A stretch of 64,000 nt of DNA from Ulota crispa. Taxonomy: Eukaryota; Streptophyta; Bryopsida; Orthotrichales; Orthotrichaceae. Where the stretch lies: contig OY987247.1 of NCBI GenBank assembly GCA_963920765.1, forward strand, positions 16,836,471-16,900,470. The letters are read 5' to 3'. Of the stretch, positions 49,523 through 59,584 are shown one piece after another (position 1 is the first letter of the stretch; every line of letters starts with the position of its first letter). A program made the translations under genes and the position numbers. The notes below the pieces were generated by a model. That model searched no databases and was not told the DNA's origin. It was given only the letters and a program-made list of their open reading frames with translations.

Positions 49523-50125
49523 AGCATGCTTCTAAATACAAGCTTAAGAAAGAGTGATTATATCATAAGACTAACCATTGAATATACACTTTCAAAATAC
49601 ACGAAATAGCCAGCAAAAAGATTTGAGAAGACGTTCAAGGATTAATACTTAGAATCAGTATTAGTTGCTTAATTCTTGAGCCTACATTTACACCAAAGGG
49701 AAAAACATGAAAAACTCATGAGGTTAATTGAGGTTAAGATATCAAAATTTCATTAAATGTTTGCAGTGGTTTAGTATTAATTCTAATCCATTATAGCATA
49801 TGGCATGGCCAATGACTTACATCTTAAAATTGTTTGGATTGTATTGTGCTCTCAAGGAACTAGGATCTTCAAAGTACTTAAATGCTAAAAGAGTATAGTG
49901 AGGGCAATCAAACCCCATGGAAATTGTGGGATTTGATTTTTTCATGCTCACCCAATGAAGGGATTATCTTTCCCCATGTTGTGTAAATGATTCTCAAATG
50001 TAGAGGTTGTATTTACGCTCACATTGGGTTTTTTTGAACTCCTCCACCTCCACAAGGTTATGTTACATAACTCACATTTTCATTGCTCTTACATTGAATG
50101 TATTGTACAAGTGTTTGATGTAGAA

Positions 50126-50359
50126 TTAACCTTTAAACAACTGAAAGGCCCTTTGCGACCAATACAATACAAGGTATTTTTCTTATATTTGGAATGGATC
50201 CACACCTCTACTACATTTGAGACCAACAAAAAAGTTGGAGAATAAATCAATGTGGTTTTAGTGAGCTACTTGAGATCCCAAATTAAAGTTTCTTAATGGT
50301 AACAAATGATAATTATACATTAGCGTATATACTATGCCTTATGGTTGTTTTAAGGTTAA
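50126..50359. mobile_element. TTAA element, family D copy 4
   Basis: It is 234 bp, with ends TTAA CCTTTAAACAAC and GTTGTTTTAAGG TTAA. Interior (GGCCCTTTGCGACCAATACA) is collinear with D2 and D3. Confidence 0.85.
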
Positions 50360-50483
50360 ACCAAGTCTCCTAGTTATATATATATTGTATATAGCGACCA
50401 ACAGATATTGGGAGGGATACTGCAAGAAACCTAAACCCTAAATCTGCTTAGTAATTTAGCAACTTATGCATATGTGACAGAGA

Positions 50484-50718
50484 TTAAAGGATGTTACATA
50501 CCAAAAGTGTTGACTGTATTCATACAAGAACCATTTAGTACTTGAAGAAATAACTTCATGACAAAATGCCAAAATTCCTCAAAAAATCCTAGTTGACTAA
50601 TAATATGTTTATGATTTGGCCTAAAATTTACAACTCCAATAGAATTCATGTGCTACTCATATACCCTATCCATATACAACACATGAGAACGTATACAATA
50701 CAGCAACATCTTTAGGGG
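50484..50718. mobile_element. Family G copy 3, ends damaged
   Basis: TTAAAGGATGTTACATACC on the left lacks the CCCC; the right end is ACATCTTTAGGGG. Interior matches G1 and G2. Confidence 0.7.
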
Positions 50719-50719
50719 C

Positions 50720-51287
50720 TGGTGGTCAGTTGCAAATAAACGGAGCTAAAACCGAACGGGGATGGGGTGATTAGGGTCGCCTTCCTCAATTTGCCTAATC
50801 TCCTGATCAGCAAGGTCCCAAACTGACCTGACCTGACCTGACGCAGTCACTGCCACTGTGCCACAGCCGTCGAGGGACTGGACTGGACTGGAGGCGATGA
50901 CGTCGGTCGGTCGGTCGGTCTCGCCAGCAAACAGCCAACGACCCCGGAAGCCTGCGACTGTTGCTCCCGCCCCGCCCTTTGGCGCCCCCAAAGACACTTC
51001 ATATTTAGCTCAAACTGCTAAAAACACCTCCGAAGTTCGCATTTTTCTTGAAGCTATAAACAAACAAGGCTTTGGAAGCAAGTGCAGGCTTGCTGAATTT
51101 GGCCATGTTCGCAAACACTTGCTCTGCTCTCCTGATCTAGAGGCCCCTGCTATCGCCTCTCTGTCTGCCCTCCCTCCCAAACAAGTCCCCCGGATTTCTC
51201 CATCGCTGGGCTTTTTCCATACCCCCCACGGAAATAGCCATGGCTTCGCGGGCTCTAGAGATACGGTACCAAATATTGGTGTAATCA
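50720..51287 (+). other. GC-richer gene-like segment inside element F
   Basis: Base composition jumps relative to both flanks, with short runs CTGACCTGACCTGACCTGAC (about 50824) and three or four GGTC units (about 50904). An open frame to 51319 includes ATG 50897, but its last codons run into the F terminal repeat. An alternative reading is a first exon at ATG 51239 (MASRALEIR) ending at a GTACCA donor at 51265, with upstream untranslated leader. I recognise no product. It could be a captured promoter and first exon. Confidence 0.35.
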
Positions 51288-51461
51288 ATATTCAGAAGTT
51301 TGAATCAGCTGGAAATTAAGTGTTACAACCATACATATTGAAGGGTTGTATGATGGTGGGTGCATAAATTAAATTGGAAAGCCCTCAGAGCACCTCAAAT
51401 ACGTCTGTACATACAACCATACATGTGGTTGCAAAGGGCTTTCGGGCTGTTTAGGGGTTAA

Positions 51462-52339
51462 ACCACGCTCAAGGCATCTGTAATGGTCAACCAGGGAAAA
51501 GCCCTCTACTAAGAAAGAACAGGGCTGTTTCACGAGACCATTCCCATTTCCATTTTATTTCAATCGTCAACACCCTAATGCACGACCGGTATGATTCTCT
51601 GCATATGAAAACTTGATCAGTCGTTATCCAACATGTGGAAGCTTGGAACTGCTTTTTATGAACTTGAGCAATCAAGGCTCGTGGAAAAAGTAACGAGACC
51701 TTTGGAGGGACAAGCAAATCGTTGAAATTTACTGGTCTGACGCCTTCGCGTATTGAGGTTAGAGAAGTGCAAACATTTTTGAAGCTCGCATTAAAGCCAA
51801 TCCTAGCGACAGTACAGTGCCGATGCCGAGAGCGATACCTGCTCCATTGGCGATGCCCTCAGGTTGCGGTGCCGAGCTTTGCTAGCGGCACGTCCTACCC
51901 ATGACTGGCCACAGTGCTAGACGACCAGTCCTTTCTTCCCACGTGACTTCTCTCGCTTTCCCTTCCCTTCCCGAAATCCCAACGCTCTCTCTGCCCTTGC
52001 TCACCTTGTTTCGATCTCTTGCATTGCAGTCTAGTGGATTCATACTCAGGTTTGCTTGCTTGCGAGGTTTAATCCTCCACTGTCACTGCAACTGGAACCT
52101 CCGTTTGTCGAGAGATTTAGTTAGATACTAGTACATTGCGCATTGAGTACCGGTCAACAAGCGCATACGTGCGTGCATTTGAGGAGATTAACGGTACTGT
52201 AGTCTAGATCTGTTGAACTTGCATTGGTTGACACAATGTGGCGCGCTCACTTGCCATGACCTTGAAGGAGATGGTATGAGAGAGCGGTCGCCGGCTGTGC
52301 GGGTGTAGAATAGTTTTGAGGAGAGGGTACTGACGATAT
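51462..52339 (+). promoter_or_regulatory. Upstream region and probable 5' leader of the DUF688-type gene
   Basis: Composition becomes less AT-rich from about 51730. A CT-rich stretch at 51950-52030 (CTTTCCCTTCCCTTCCCG and CTCTCTCTGCCC) resembles a plant core promoter/5' leader. No clear TATA box or exon was fixed. The short ORFs at 51722-52131 look accidental. Confidence 0.35.
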
Positions 52340-52442
52340 CACTACAAGAAAATCAACAATATTGTGTTCATTTGGACATCTTGATAGGACATGTTTATGT
52401 TGATTAGGACCACTTGATCAGGACCCATTTTCTTTCTACTAG
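52340..52442. mobile_element. CACTA-type MITE upstream of the DUF688-type start codon
   Basis: The left end CACTACAAGAAAA is the canonical plant CACTA (En/Spm) terminus. The right end TTTTCTTTCTACTAG is a decayed inverse of it. About 100 bp long and only 84 bp upstream of ATG 52526. No clean 3-bp duplication remains. Confidence 0.65.
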
Positions 52443-52525
52443 CGAGAGGATAAGGAACCGAGTGAAGAAAGGTTGAGTCATATTCGGTTGTGGATGGTTA
52501 CGTTATAGTAGTAGTGTCTGCTACC

Positions 52526-54865
52526 ATGGGTTCCACAGCGAGAGATCTAGACATCACCGTGCAAATCCCGCCCACATCGCCGTCGCGTCGTGATTACGGC
52601 ATTCGAAGTCCTGTTCGGAGTCCTAGTTCAGTACATTTTGACAGCCCGAGTCCACCGCTGTCGCCATGGCTACCACGTGATCAAGCACTCAGCCCAGCTA
52701 GTCGTGACGCTGAAGCGTTTCGTCGCTACGAATCGAATCCGCCACCTCTAGTACTCGATCAAGCGGGTTACTACAGCGGGCCTCTTCCTGCTGCACCACA
52801 AAGGTCATCTCTTCCGTCCTTCAGTGGTCCTCTTCCTGGTTTTGCAACTACGACAGCCGAGGGCGTTGGATTCTCGACATGGGCGAGGATTTACCACCGG
52901 CAACACGCCAATGACAGCAACTCCATCCCGGGGTCGCCCGAGGTGGGCTCCAGTGGAGGAAGCAGTTTTCGGAAGGAATGTGACGACACCGAGCGTGCAA
53001 ACGAGTCGACGTCCACGTTTTACCTTCCAGCGTCTCCTACACCGCATTTCAGTGCGAGAGCGGGGATGCATGGAAGAGTAGGCAGTAGGAGTGGAGAGTT
53101 GGGTAGAAGTGATGATGTTACAATGCAGAAGTCTCTCGTCACTAGAGGATACAAAAGTGGTGAGATTGACATTGAAGCGGCGTATGCGGAGGATCTCATT
53201 CGTCAGCAACGGTGGGAAAGCTTGAGCAAGGATGCGAGCCCTAAATGTGAGGAGGAGCCCATGGTGACCATCCCGTTCAAGTGGGAGGAGGGCTCGTCTC
53301 GCTCTCTCAGATCTTCGAAGCTTGGCGCGCAGATTGGCGTCAGTGTTGGCGACTTCAGCTTTGGTAGCAACCAAACCAAGTCGACCGAGAGTGAAGCAAA
53401 TGTATCTGTCTCATCACGGCCTGTGAAGACGACCGTGAAAGCCTCGTCAGCCCCGCCTGTGAAGTCTGTGTCGAAGAAAGCTGGTGTTGTTCGTTCCGCA
53501 GTACCGTTTAAGTGGGAGGACGCGCCTGGAAAGCCGAAGCTTGAGGAGAGTAGACACAGCAAGAGCACATTGGAGAAAACCCCGCCATTGCAGCTGCCTC
53601 CGCGACTCGCCTCGGCATCCGTCAAGCGAACTAGCTGGACCACGAGCACACCCAGTTTGACTACCAGAAGCCGCAGCAACTCGTCAGTCGCCACGGTCAG
53701 AACTCGGCCTGTGAAGACACAATCTTTGGAGTACACCCCGTCGAAATACTCGCGGCAATCCCGGTCGAAGTCCTCACGACAACCATCACAGCCACCATCG
53801 CCGCAGCCGTCACCACAACCATCACCGTCGCCGCAGCCATCGTCGTCACCACAGCCGTCGCCGTCACCGCCACCATCGTCGTCACCACAGCCATCGTCGC
53901 TACCGCAACCATCGTCGTCACCGCAGCCATCGCCATCGTCTTCACCGCAGCCATTGTCGTCACTGCAACCATCGTCGTTGCCGCAGGACGTTTCACAGCC
54001 GCGGCACGCGCTGGGACCCAACTTTCTGTCCGGTCCATTGGACAACACCGCGAAGCCAACAACGATTCCACCCTCAACAGCGTCGAAATCAGGACCGATA
54101 TCGCAGCTGGGATTCCTGCAGCACGATTTCTTCTCCATCCGCTCGCCCACAAGCACACTCCAAGGTCCCGAGAGCATCAGCAGCGATGGCCAGTCGCACG
54201 CTTCCGAGAATTGCAGCCGCAAGTCTCCGAGCGTGACATACTCACACTCGGGGACATCCACGGACTCGTTGGAGCATTGGTCTGACGCAGACCACCACGC
54301 CTTCGATTCTCAGGGCTCTGTCCATGAATCATTCGAACCAGAGACCACTAATACAGGTACTGGGATGATGATGATCAAGCTGCGTCAGAGGTTGCCGAGC
54401 TCCAGGTCGTCGTCGAAGTCGAAACCTCCAATGAGTCCCATTCATCATTCTCCAACTGCAGCTGCTTCGGATTGTGATAAGACCTCAGTAGTAGCGGAGG
54501 GGTGTAATGATCCTCCGACTCGTTTGCCTTACAAGATGCCGGTGATGAATACGTGTCAAGATATTGTCATGGCAAAGACCATTGAAGGTTCTCCTGTTTC
54601 TCGGCGTGAGCGGTCGAATTCTCGTTGCTTCGAGATGCCCAAGTTTCTTTCTAATAAAAGTGCAGGGCATGTAGATTCGAATTTTTCGTCATTGGATGTT
54701 CCGTCTCGCTCCATGGAAGATGGTTACCGGTCTCCGACGTACAAGGCCACGTTGGAGCTCTTGTCACCAGCGCCATCGCCTACTCCGACGACGTCCAAGG
54801 CGCGTAGTGTGAAGCTCGGGAGTGCCAGTCCCCGGCATTTTGTGGTAAGTTTGCCTGAATCCTAA
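52526..54865 (+). CDS. Plant-specific DUF688-type protein, Ser/Pro-rich
   Basis: I start at ATG 52526 (ctaccATGG, excellent context); the frame extends upstream to a GTG at 52490 but without ATG. The frame codes 779 residues to TAA 54863. Two copies of the family signature are present: PFKWEE (residues 250-255) and VPFKWEDAPGKPK (326-338). Between and after are basic Ser-rich segments, a Ser/Pro/Gln repeat tract (about 419-488) and a C-terminal segment YKATLELLSPAPSPTPT. The protein is predicted to be largely disordered; no signal peptide or membrane segment. Function of the family is unknown. A strong donor GTAAGT at 54845 suggests the true last exons lie downstream, for example 55856-55954. 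The long antisense frames (53203-54261, 53697-54158) are by-products of the repeat tract. Confidence 0.75.
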   Translation: MGSTARDLDITVQIPPTSPSRRDYGIRSPVRSPSSVHFDSPSPPLSPWLPRDQALSPASRDAEAFRRYESNPPPLVLDQAGYYSGPLPAAPQRSSLPSFSGPLPGFATTTAEGVGFSTWARIYHRQHANDSNSIPGSPEVGSSGGSSFRKECDDTERANESTSTFYLPASPTPHFSARAGMHGRVGSRSGELGRSDDVTMQKSLVTRGYKSGEIDIEAAYAEDLIRQQRWESLSKDASPKCEEEPMVTIPFKWEEGSSRSLRSSKLGAQIGVSVGDFSFGSNQTKSTESEANVSVSSRPVKTTVKASSAPPVKSVSKKAGVVRSAVPFKWEDAPGKPKLEESRHSKSTLEKTPPLQLPPRLASASVKRTSWTTSTPSLTTRSRSNSSVATVRTRPVKTQSLEYTPSKYSRQSRSKSSRQPSQPPSPQPSPQPSPSPQPSSSPQPSPSPPPSSSPQPSSLPQPSSSPQPSPSSSPQPLSSLQPSSLPQDVSQPRHALGPNFLSGPLDNTAKPTTIPPSTASKSGPISQLGFLQHDFFSIRSPTSTLQGPESISSDGQSHASENCSRKSPSVTYSHSGTSTDSLEHWSDADHHAFDSQGSVHESFEPETTNTGTGMMMIKLRQRLPSSRSSSKSKPPMSPIHHSPTAAASDCDKTSVVAEGCNDPPTRLPYKMPVMNTCQDIVMAKTIEGSPVSRRERSNSRCFEMPKFLSNKSAGHVDSNFSSLDVPSRSMEDGYRSPTYKATLELLSPAPSPTPTTSKARSVKLGSASPRHFVVSLPES
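53780..53989 (+). repeat. In-frame CCRTCR minisatellite in the DUF688-type coding region
   Basis: About 210 bp are built from hexamers such as CCATCG, CCGTCA and CCGCAG, coding repeated Pro-Ser and Pro-Gln-Pro-Ser units. The array is imperfect and in frame, so it is likely length-variable between individuals. Confidence 0.85.
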
Positions 54866-54958
54866 CTTTTTACTAATCCTCTTAAGACATTCTAGAACGG
54901 CGTTGAGAGCAAGAAAGTGATGGCCTCTTGCAAACTATTATCTTTGTATTACATCTAA

Positions 54959-55259
54959 GGGAAAGTTTTATGGATGCCATTGAAGTTTGCCATACTTGTA
55001 TAGATACCTTTGGTTTTTCAGAAATTGCACAAATATCCTTGGACCATAATTTTGAGGTGTTTGTTCTATAATGCATGCCACTTCTTTCTCCCTTGTGCGA
55101 ACGTTGCTACTTTTCCGTTCTATTGCACTCTTTGTTTTAACATTGGTAACAAAATAAACGCCTGAAAATTACGGACCAAGGGTATTTGTGTAATTTCTGA
55201 AAAACTAGGGATATCTATGTAATCATGGTAAACTTCAGGGGTATCCATGAAATTTTCCC
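54959..55259. mobile_element. Mutator-like MITE, family J copy 2
   Basis: It is 301 bp. The ends GGGAAAGTTTTATGGATGCC and GGTATCCATGAAATTTTCCC are inverted repeats matching copies 5358 and 63118. If the DUF688-type gene splices at 54845, it lies in an intron. Confidence 0.8.
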
Positions 55260-55855
55260 TTGCATCGATTATAACAACAACCATTTTAGTTCCACGAAGT
55301 TTTCCATTTCTATTTTTGCTGCTTGATTGTTTCAACATCCTCTCCACATCATGGTGGTTTTCATATATCAGTCCCAAAGTTTTCATCTTTGTGGGGGTAA
55401 TCGGTGCTTTACTTTCAGTATGAAACCGATATACTATAGAAAGGTAACTCACTTCAGACTTTTCTAGTGCTGGAGGGGGCTTAAAGAAACATTCTGTATA
55501 CAGTAATGTGTCACGTTCTTCCGAGTTCACATAAGTTTGTAGCCTGTATAATATTTTTGATGAGGATTGCTCTTGTAACTGGCACTAGATGCATGAGTAT
55601 TCTGCAGTAGCTCTAGTGATAACTACGTTGGTGAAATTTTTGTATTCCACGTCAGCTAGGATATATTCCATTTCTACCACAACTTCTCTGCCATTCTCGC
55701 CTGTCTCTTTGAGTATCCACCATCCTCCTGAACTAGAATTTTGTATCCCGTAAGAATGGTTATGGGTCTGTTGCTGTACTGTCAATAATCTCCAATTAGA
55801 AACTACCTTGATAATATCGCTGACTTCGTGTCCGCTGTCCATTGGTCTACGACAG

Positions 55856-55954
55856 GAGGGATTCTGCAACTCACTGAAACGGTCATTTTACAAGATTTCA
55901 AAGCGCAACGGTGGGAAGTCCAACGCAACAGGCAAAGACAACCCGTTCCTGATG
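55856..55954 (+). CDS. Possible second exon of the DUF688-type gene
   Basis: A 99-bp segment is bounded by an acceptor (CTACGACAG) and a donor (GATG|GTACGA). Joined to 54844 in phase 0 it reads RHFV-EGFCNSLKRSFYKISK..., a basic tail plausible for this family, with no stop. If unspliced on the right, the frame ends at 56002. Evidence is splice context and frame only. Confidence 0.35.
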
Positions 55955-56059
55955 GTACGATTTCTCCTTCACCTGTTCGTCTCACCTACTCTACCGAAAT
56001 AGAATTTTTTCACTGCAAGTCTCAAGCAACGAAAATACCAAACTGTTCGTTAGTTAGTA

Positions 56060-56470
56060 CTCCCTCTGTCTCATAAACGTCCAAATCAGACACATTTCTT
56101 GTACTACTAAAAAGCCCACTTTTGCTGATTTCAAATGGTGAGAAGACGTTTGCTATGTTCAATGACCTCATGGGGGAAGCGATTAGAGAGCATTTCTCCT
56201 CTAGCCAGCTTGGCCTTGCGCACATGAGGTACCATTGTTACTACTAATCTTTAAAACATCAACAATGAGGAGCTGGCAGCATGCACAAATATGATACCCT
56301 TTGCATGGAATTTGGTCACTTAAATGGTGATATCAAAACTGGAAATTTTGCATACATTTGGTAGACAATATATTGATTCTAGAATACATGTGTCACTAGC
56401 ACAAAGACTAAAAACATAGTTCATCCTTTGCAAGGAAGCTTTTTGGACATTTTTAGAGAGATAGAGGGAG
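56060..56470. mobile_element. Stowaway MITE, copy 1
   Basis: The left end CTCCCTCTGTCTC preceded by TA is the plant Stowaway terminus; the right end reads GAGATAGAGGGAG. The interior includes GCAAAATTTCCAGTTTTGAT (read inverted), shared with the copy at 63839. Confidence 0.75.
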
Positions 56471-57407
56471 CAGAAAAATCACAGATCCTAGACGCCCGAA
56501 GTGCAAAGTTCTCCTCGGACTTGACGTTTCAAAACCTGTGACCTCGTTTGGAGGTGCATAGCTTGTTTCGCCATCTCACGTGGTTTGGTGTGACATGCAG
56601 AGACATCCATCACTGGCGATGTGAAACCATTTGTATCGAACTGGCTGGTGTGGATCAAAATGACCATATCAACACTATTTTCATCATTTATACCGGTCGG
56701 CATACCGTGGCAATTATCATCGAGGTATACAAGATCTTGTATTCAAGCGTAATGTAACTGTAACGGAGTCGACAGCAACAGATCCACGCTGGCGTCCAAT
56801 TCTCTTGAAGGCTCCAGTGCGACTGACTTTACTTGGTTACTTACTAGTTACTACCTGTTCTTTATCAAAACGTTTTTGATACTGCGGCGTGTGGAGGATC
56901 TAGCTAGAACTGTAAAATATAATTCTTTCTTCCGAGCTGCCTTGCACGCAGCTCCTTGTTTTTTGAATCCAGGGTAAGAGAGAGAAGATTTTTATGTACC
57001 ATGAGACTTCCAATTTATTTGACCGATTTGGGTCAACATTTTTTTTCCAGCTTCTGAGCGTGAGTAGGAGAGAGTGGAGCCAGAGGGTGACCAGCCTTGT
57101 GCTTGGCTCGGTGTGCATGTTATTATCAAGGAATTATATATATTTTTGCACCTTTTTAGTGATGAACTTGTCTCTCTTATACTACCCCTGACTTTGTAGT
57201 GTCAATTTATGTGGTAGATAAATATGTCGAAGTCGCGCTATGTTGCAATTTTGTGCAGGGTTTGAATGTTGCAGTATTGGCCTAATTCCTGTAAAAGAGA
57301 CAGTTTTGGACGGAGGCTAATTCACGAATAGGAGAAATCTGTGTGGATGTGATGCATGGGATAGAATATGAAGAGCAGTAGCTTATGTGAATAAACATCA
57401 TTATGTA
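56471..57407. other. Downstream flank of the DUF688-type gene
   Basis: Composition is mixed, with possible exon-like stretches around 56540-56725 (a donor-like GAG|GTATAC at 56722), but no product is recognised. Confidence 0.3.
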
Positions 57408-57682
57408 CACTGAATAGTACATTTAGGTTACTTGGGAAAGTTACCTCATGACTCATTGCTTGGCCTATTGTAAAGATATGCAACTTTTTAGTTACTAGGA
57501 TTTCACATGGTTTACAACCTAGAGTAGGCTAGTTTGTTTTTTGCAGCATTGTTGTTGTCAAGCCCTTTGAAGTCTGTTTATTGCAATAATTGTTGATGAA
57601 AATTATTATAGAATCAGTAACTATTTATATAATGCAAATGTTGAGAAATTAGTGTGGGGCAACCTAAATGCACTTTTTAGTG
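57408..57682. mobile_element. TA-target MITE, family K copy 3
   Basis: The ends CACTGAATAGTACATTTAGG and CCTAAATGCACTTTTTAGTG are inverted repeats flanked by TA (57406-57407, 57683-57684). Collinear with the MORC intron copy. Confidence 0.8.
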
Positions 57683-57858
57683 TAGTTATGGTCCAATGAG
57701 GTGATATAATGTGGCTCTTTTAAGTCAAAAGCTTTTTTATGTGTTACGTTGATTCTACTATAGTGGTGCTTGGTTAGCATCAATCTTTGTAACAACAACA
57801 ATTAGATAGGATCACAGTCCCATTTCCCTTTTGCTCAAAGCATGTATTATGAGCTTGA

Positions 57859-58795
57859 TTAACCCCTAAAGGACCAAGCCCTTTTTTCAATGAAAATCAC
57901 TGAAAACTGCCACTTTTGGGGGAATGAGTAGAGAGGTATAAAAAATTTATTTTCTTGAAAATCCAACTGTAGGATCTTGCACTAGACTACTAGAGGTACT
58001 TGTGAGAAAAAACTTAGGTCATTTTGGATGTAGAGAAGAAAGTTATTGACATCCAAAGTGGAAAAAGAAGTTTTTTTCCTTACTGCTTGAAATTTTTATA
58101 AGCCTTTGACCATTGATAAAAAAAAATTTGCTCTACACAAACTTGAGGTTTATTTTTCTCATGTACAAGACCAAGTTAGGTATGTGTGGGAGAATTTTCA
58201 AATGCTTTGGAGGTGTGAATCATACTTTGTAAAATCTTGCAATGCCGTAAGGCCATGAAATTTGCATATACACTTGGCAAAATTGGAGGATTTATGTAAA
58301 ATTGAGAAATATGAATTTTGTTGATCCAAACGGTCAAAACCAAGGACTCTTAGTCTACTACAACTTGGAAAAAAAGAAGTCAAAAAAAAATTCACAAAGA
58401 GCACAAAAAAGTAAAGTACCAAAGGCATAAGGAATGGAGGTATGGGAGTTCCATACCTGCCCGCAAACTAAAACTTTTCACTCTTATATCAAAATCGAAC
58501 AATTCAAAGCTCCCCACATATATATAAATCTAAGGAACCAATTTCAGATTTTTATTTTGAAAAAAAGTTATTTTTAAAAAAGTTTTTGGCTGCTCGATCT
58601 TGAAAGTTTTCAGAAATTCATGCATAACTTCTTCAATAATTGTCAAAATAAAGGAAAAATTAGATGCCCATGTAGATATTTGAATTCCCCATCTTCAATA
58701 AAACTTTCAAAAAATCACGCAAAGTAATTTAGCCATAAGTACATGCCCAAAATCCCATTTGGCCCCCGTAGGGACAATGGTCCTTTAGGGGTTAA
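57859..58795. mobile_element. TTAA element, family C copy 3
   Basis: It is 937 bp, with ends TTAA CCCCTAAAGGACCAAG and GGTCCTTTAGGGG TTAA. It is nearly the reverse complement of C4, 0.8 kb away. Confidence 0.9.
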
Positions 58796-59261
58796 GGTCA
58801 AGTGCTAGCATATGGTCAACATTTTCTTTTCATCAATGCCTATTTTTACTCATTAGTTAGAAAGGCGTTTGGTTAGTGTACCAAAACATGAGTGGGAAAG
58901 CACTTCCAAAGTTGCAACCTTTAGAAGTTAGGAAAAGTAATACAGATGGAATGTTTATTTATGATCAACGCTTGGATAAGATCAACTCCTTTTTCCAACC
59001 CGAAGTGTTGACCTTATCCAAGCACCACTGTATCGAGGTATGATACCAAAACAAATGTGTTTCAAACGCAATAAGAAGTTAGAGGTTTGAAAACTTCCTT
59101 GCCTTGGATACGCGTAGAAGTGAGGTTTTCAAATTGGTAGCCCACTCTATTAGCATGTTGATTTTTCAAATTTGATGCTCTTCTTATGTCCTAGATAAGT
59201 GATTTTGCATACATCAGAAAAAAATTAAGCCCTCTAAGAGCCCCTAAGGTTTGACAACATT

Positions 59262-59575
59262 AGGAAAAATATGGGGCCCCAATAAGGCCCTGAGTTGGAG
59301 GGGGGTCTTTAGCCATGGGAACCCAGTTCCCAATAAAATCATGCGCAGGCTGATTTGGCATCATTGATACCACGTCAGCTTTTTTGAAAATTTTAATTTA
59401 AAAAAAAATTCATAAAAGTTTTTTTTTTTTTTTTTTTTTTTTGGATTTTTTGGATTTTTTTAATTCATTTTTTCCGGCCATCAGCAAGGGCTGGTTCCCC
59501 ACATCGGGAACCAAAAGAATGGGGAGCTGGATTTGTTTTTAAAGGCCTTCTACAGGCCCCATATTTTTCCTAATG
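59262..59575. mobile_element. MITE with ATTAGGAAAAATATGG ends
   Basis: The ends CATTAGGAAAAATATGGGGC and GCCCCATATTTTTCCTAATG are perfect 20-bp inverted repeats about 315 bp apart. It encloses a T-run near 59418-59442. Single copy in the window; no clear duplication. Confidence 0.75.
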
Positions 59576-59584
59576 ACTAAGTTA

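Larger units (their letters stand above)
47118..51461. mobile_element. TTAA element, family F: 4.3-kb composite with gene-like cargo
   Basis: The left end is TTAA CTCTTGAACGGCCC; the right end is GGGCTGTTTAGGGG TTAA. The first 170 bases (47118-47287) are the inverse of 51288-51461, sharing TTGCGGCC/GGTTGCAAAGGG and CAACCCTTCAATATG; the match runs up to the assembly gap, so terminal repeats are at least 170 bp. The inside holds G2, C5, D4 and G3 plus a GC-richer segment at 50720-51287. No transposase frame is visible, but the 200-N gap hides sequence. Two separate F copies in opposite orientation is the alternative. Confidence 0.55.

Noticed and set aside
53203-54261. Long minus-strand ORFs (352 and 153 aa, Asp/Gly/Cys-rich or Met/Ala/Thr-rich) opposite the DUF688-type gene
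   Set aside because: They are antisense readings of the in-frame CCRTCR minisatellite and neighbouring coding sequence; the sense frame has the family signature.
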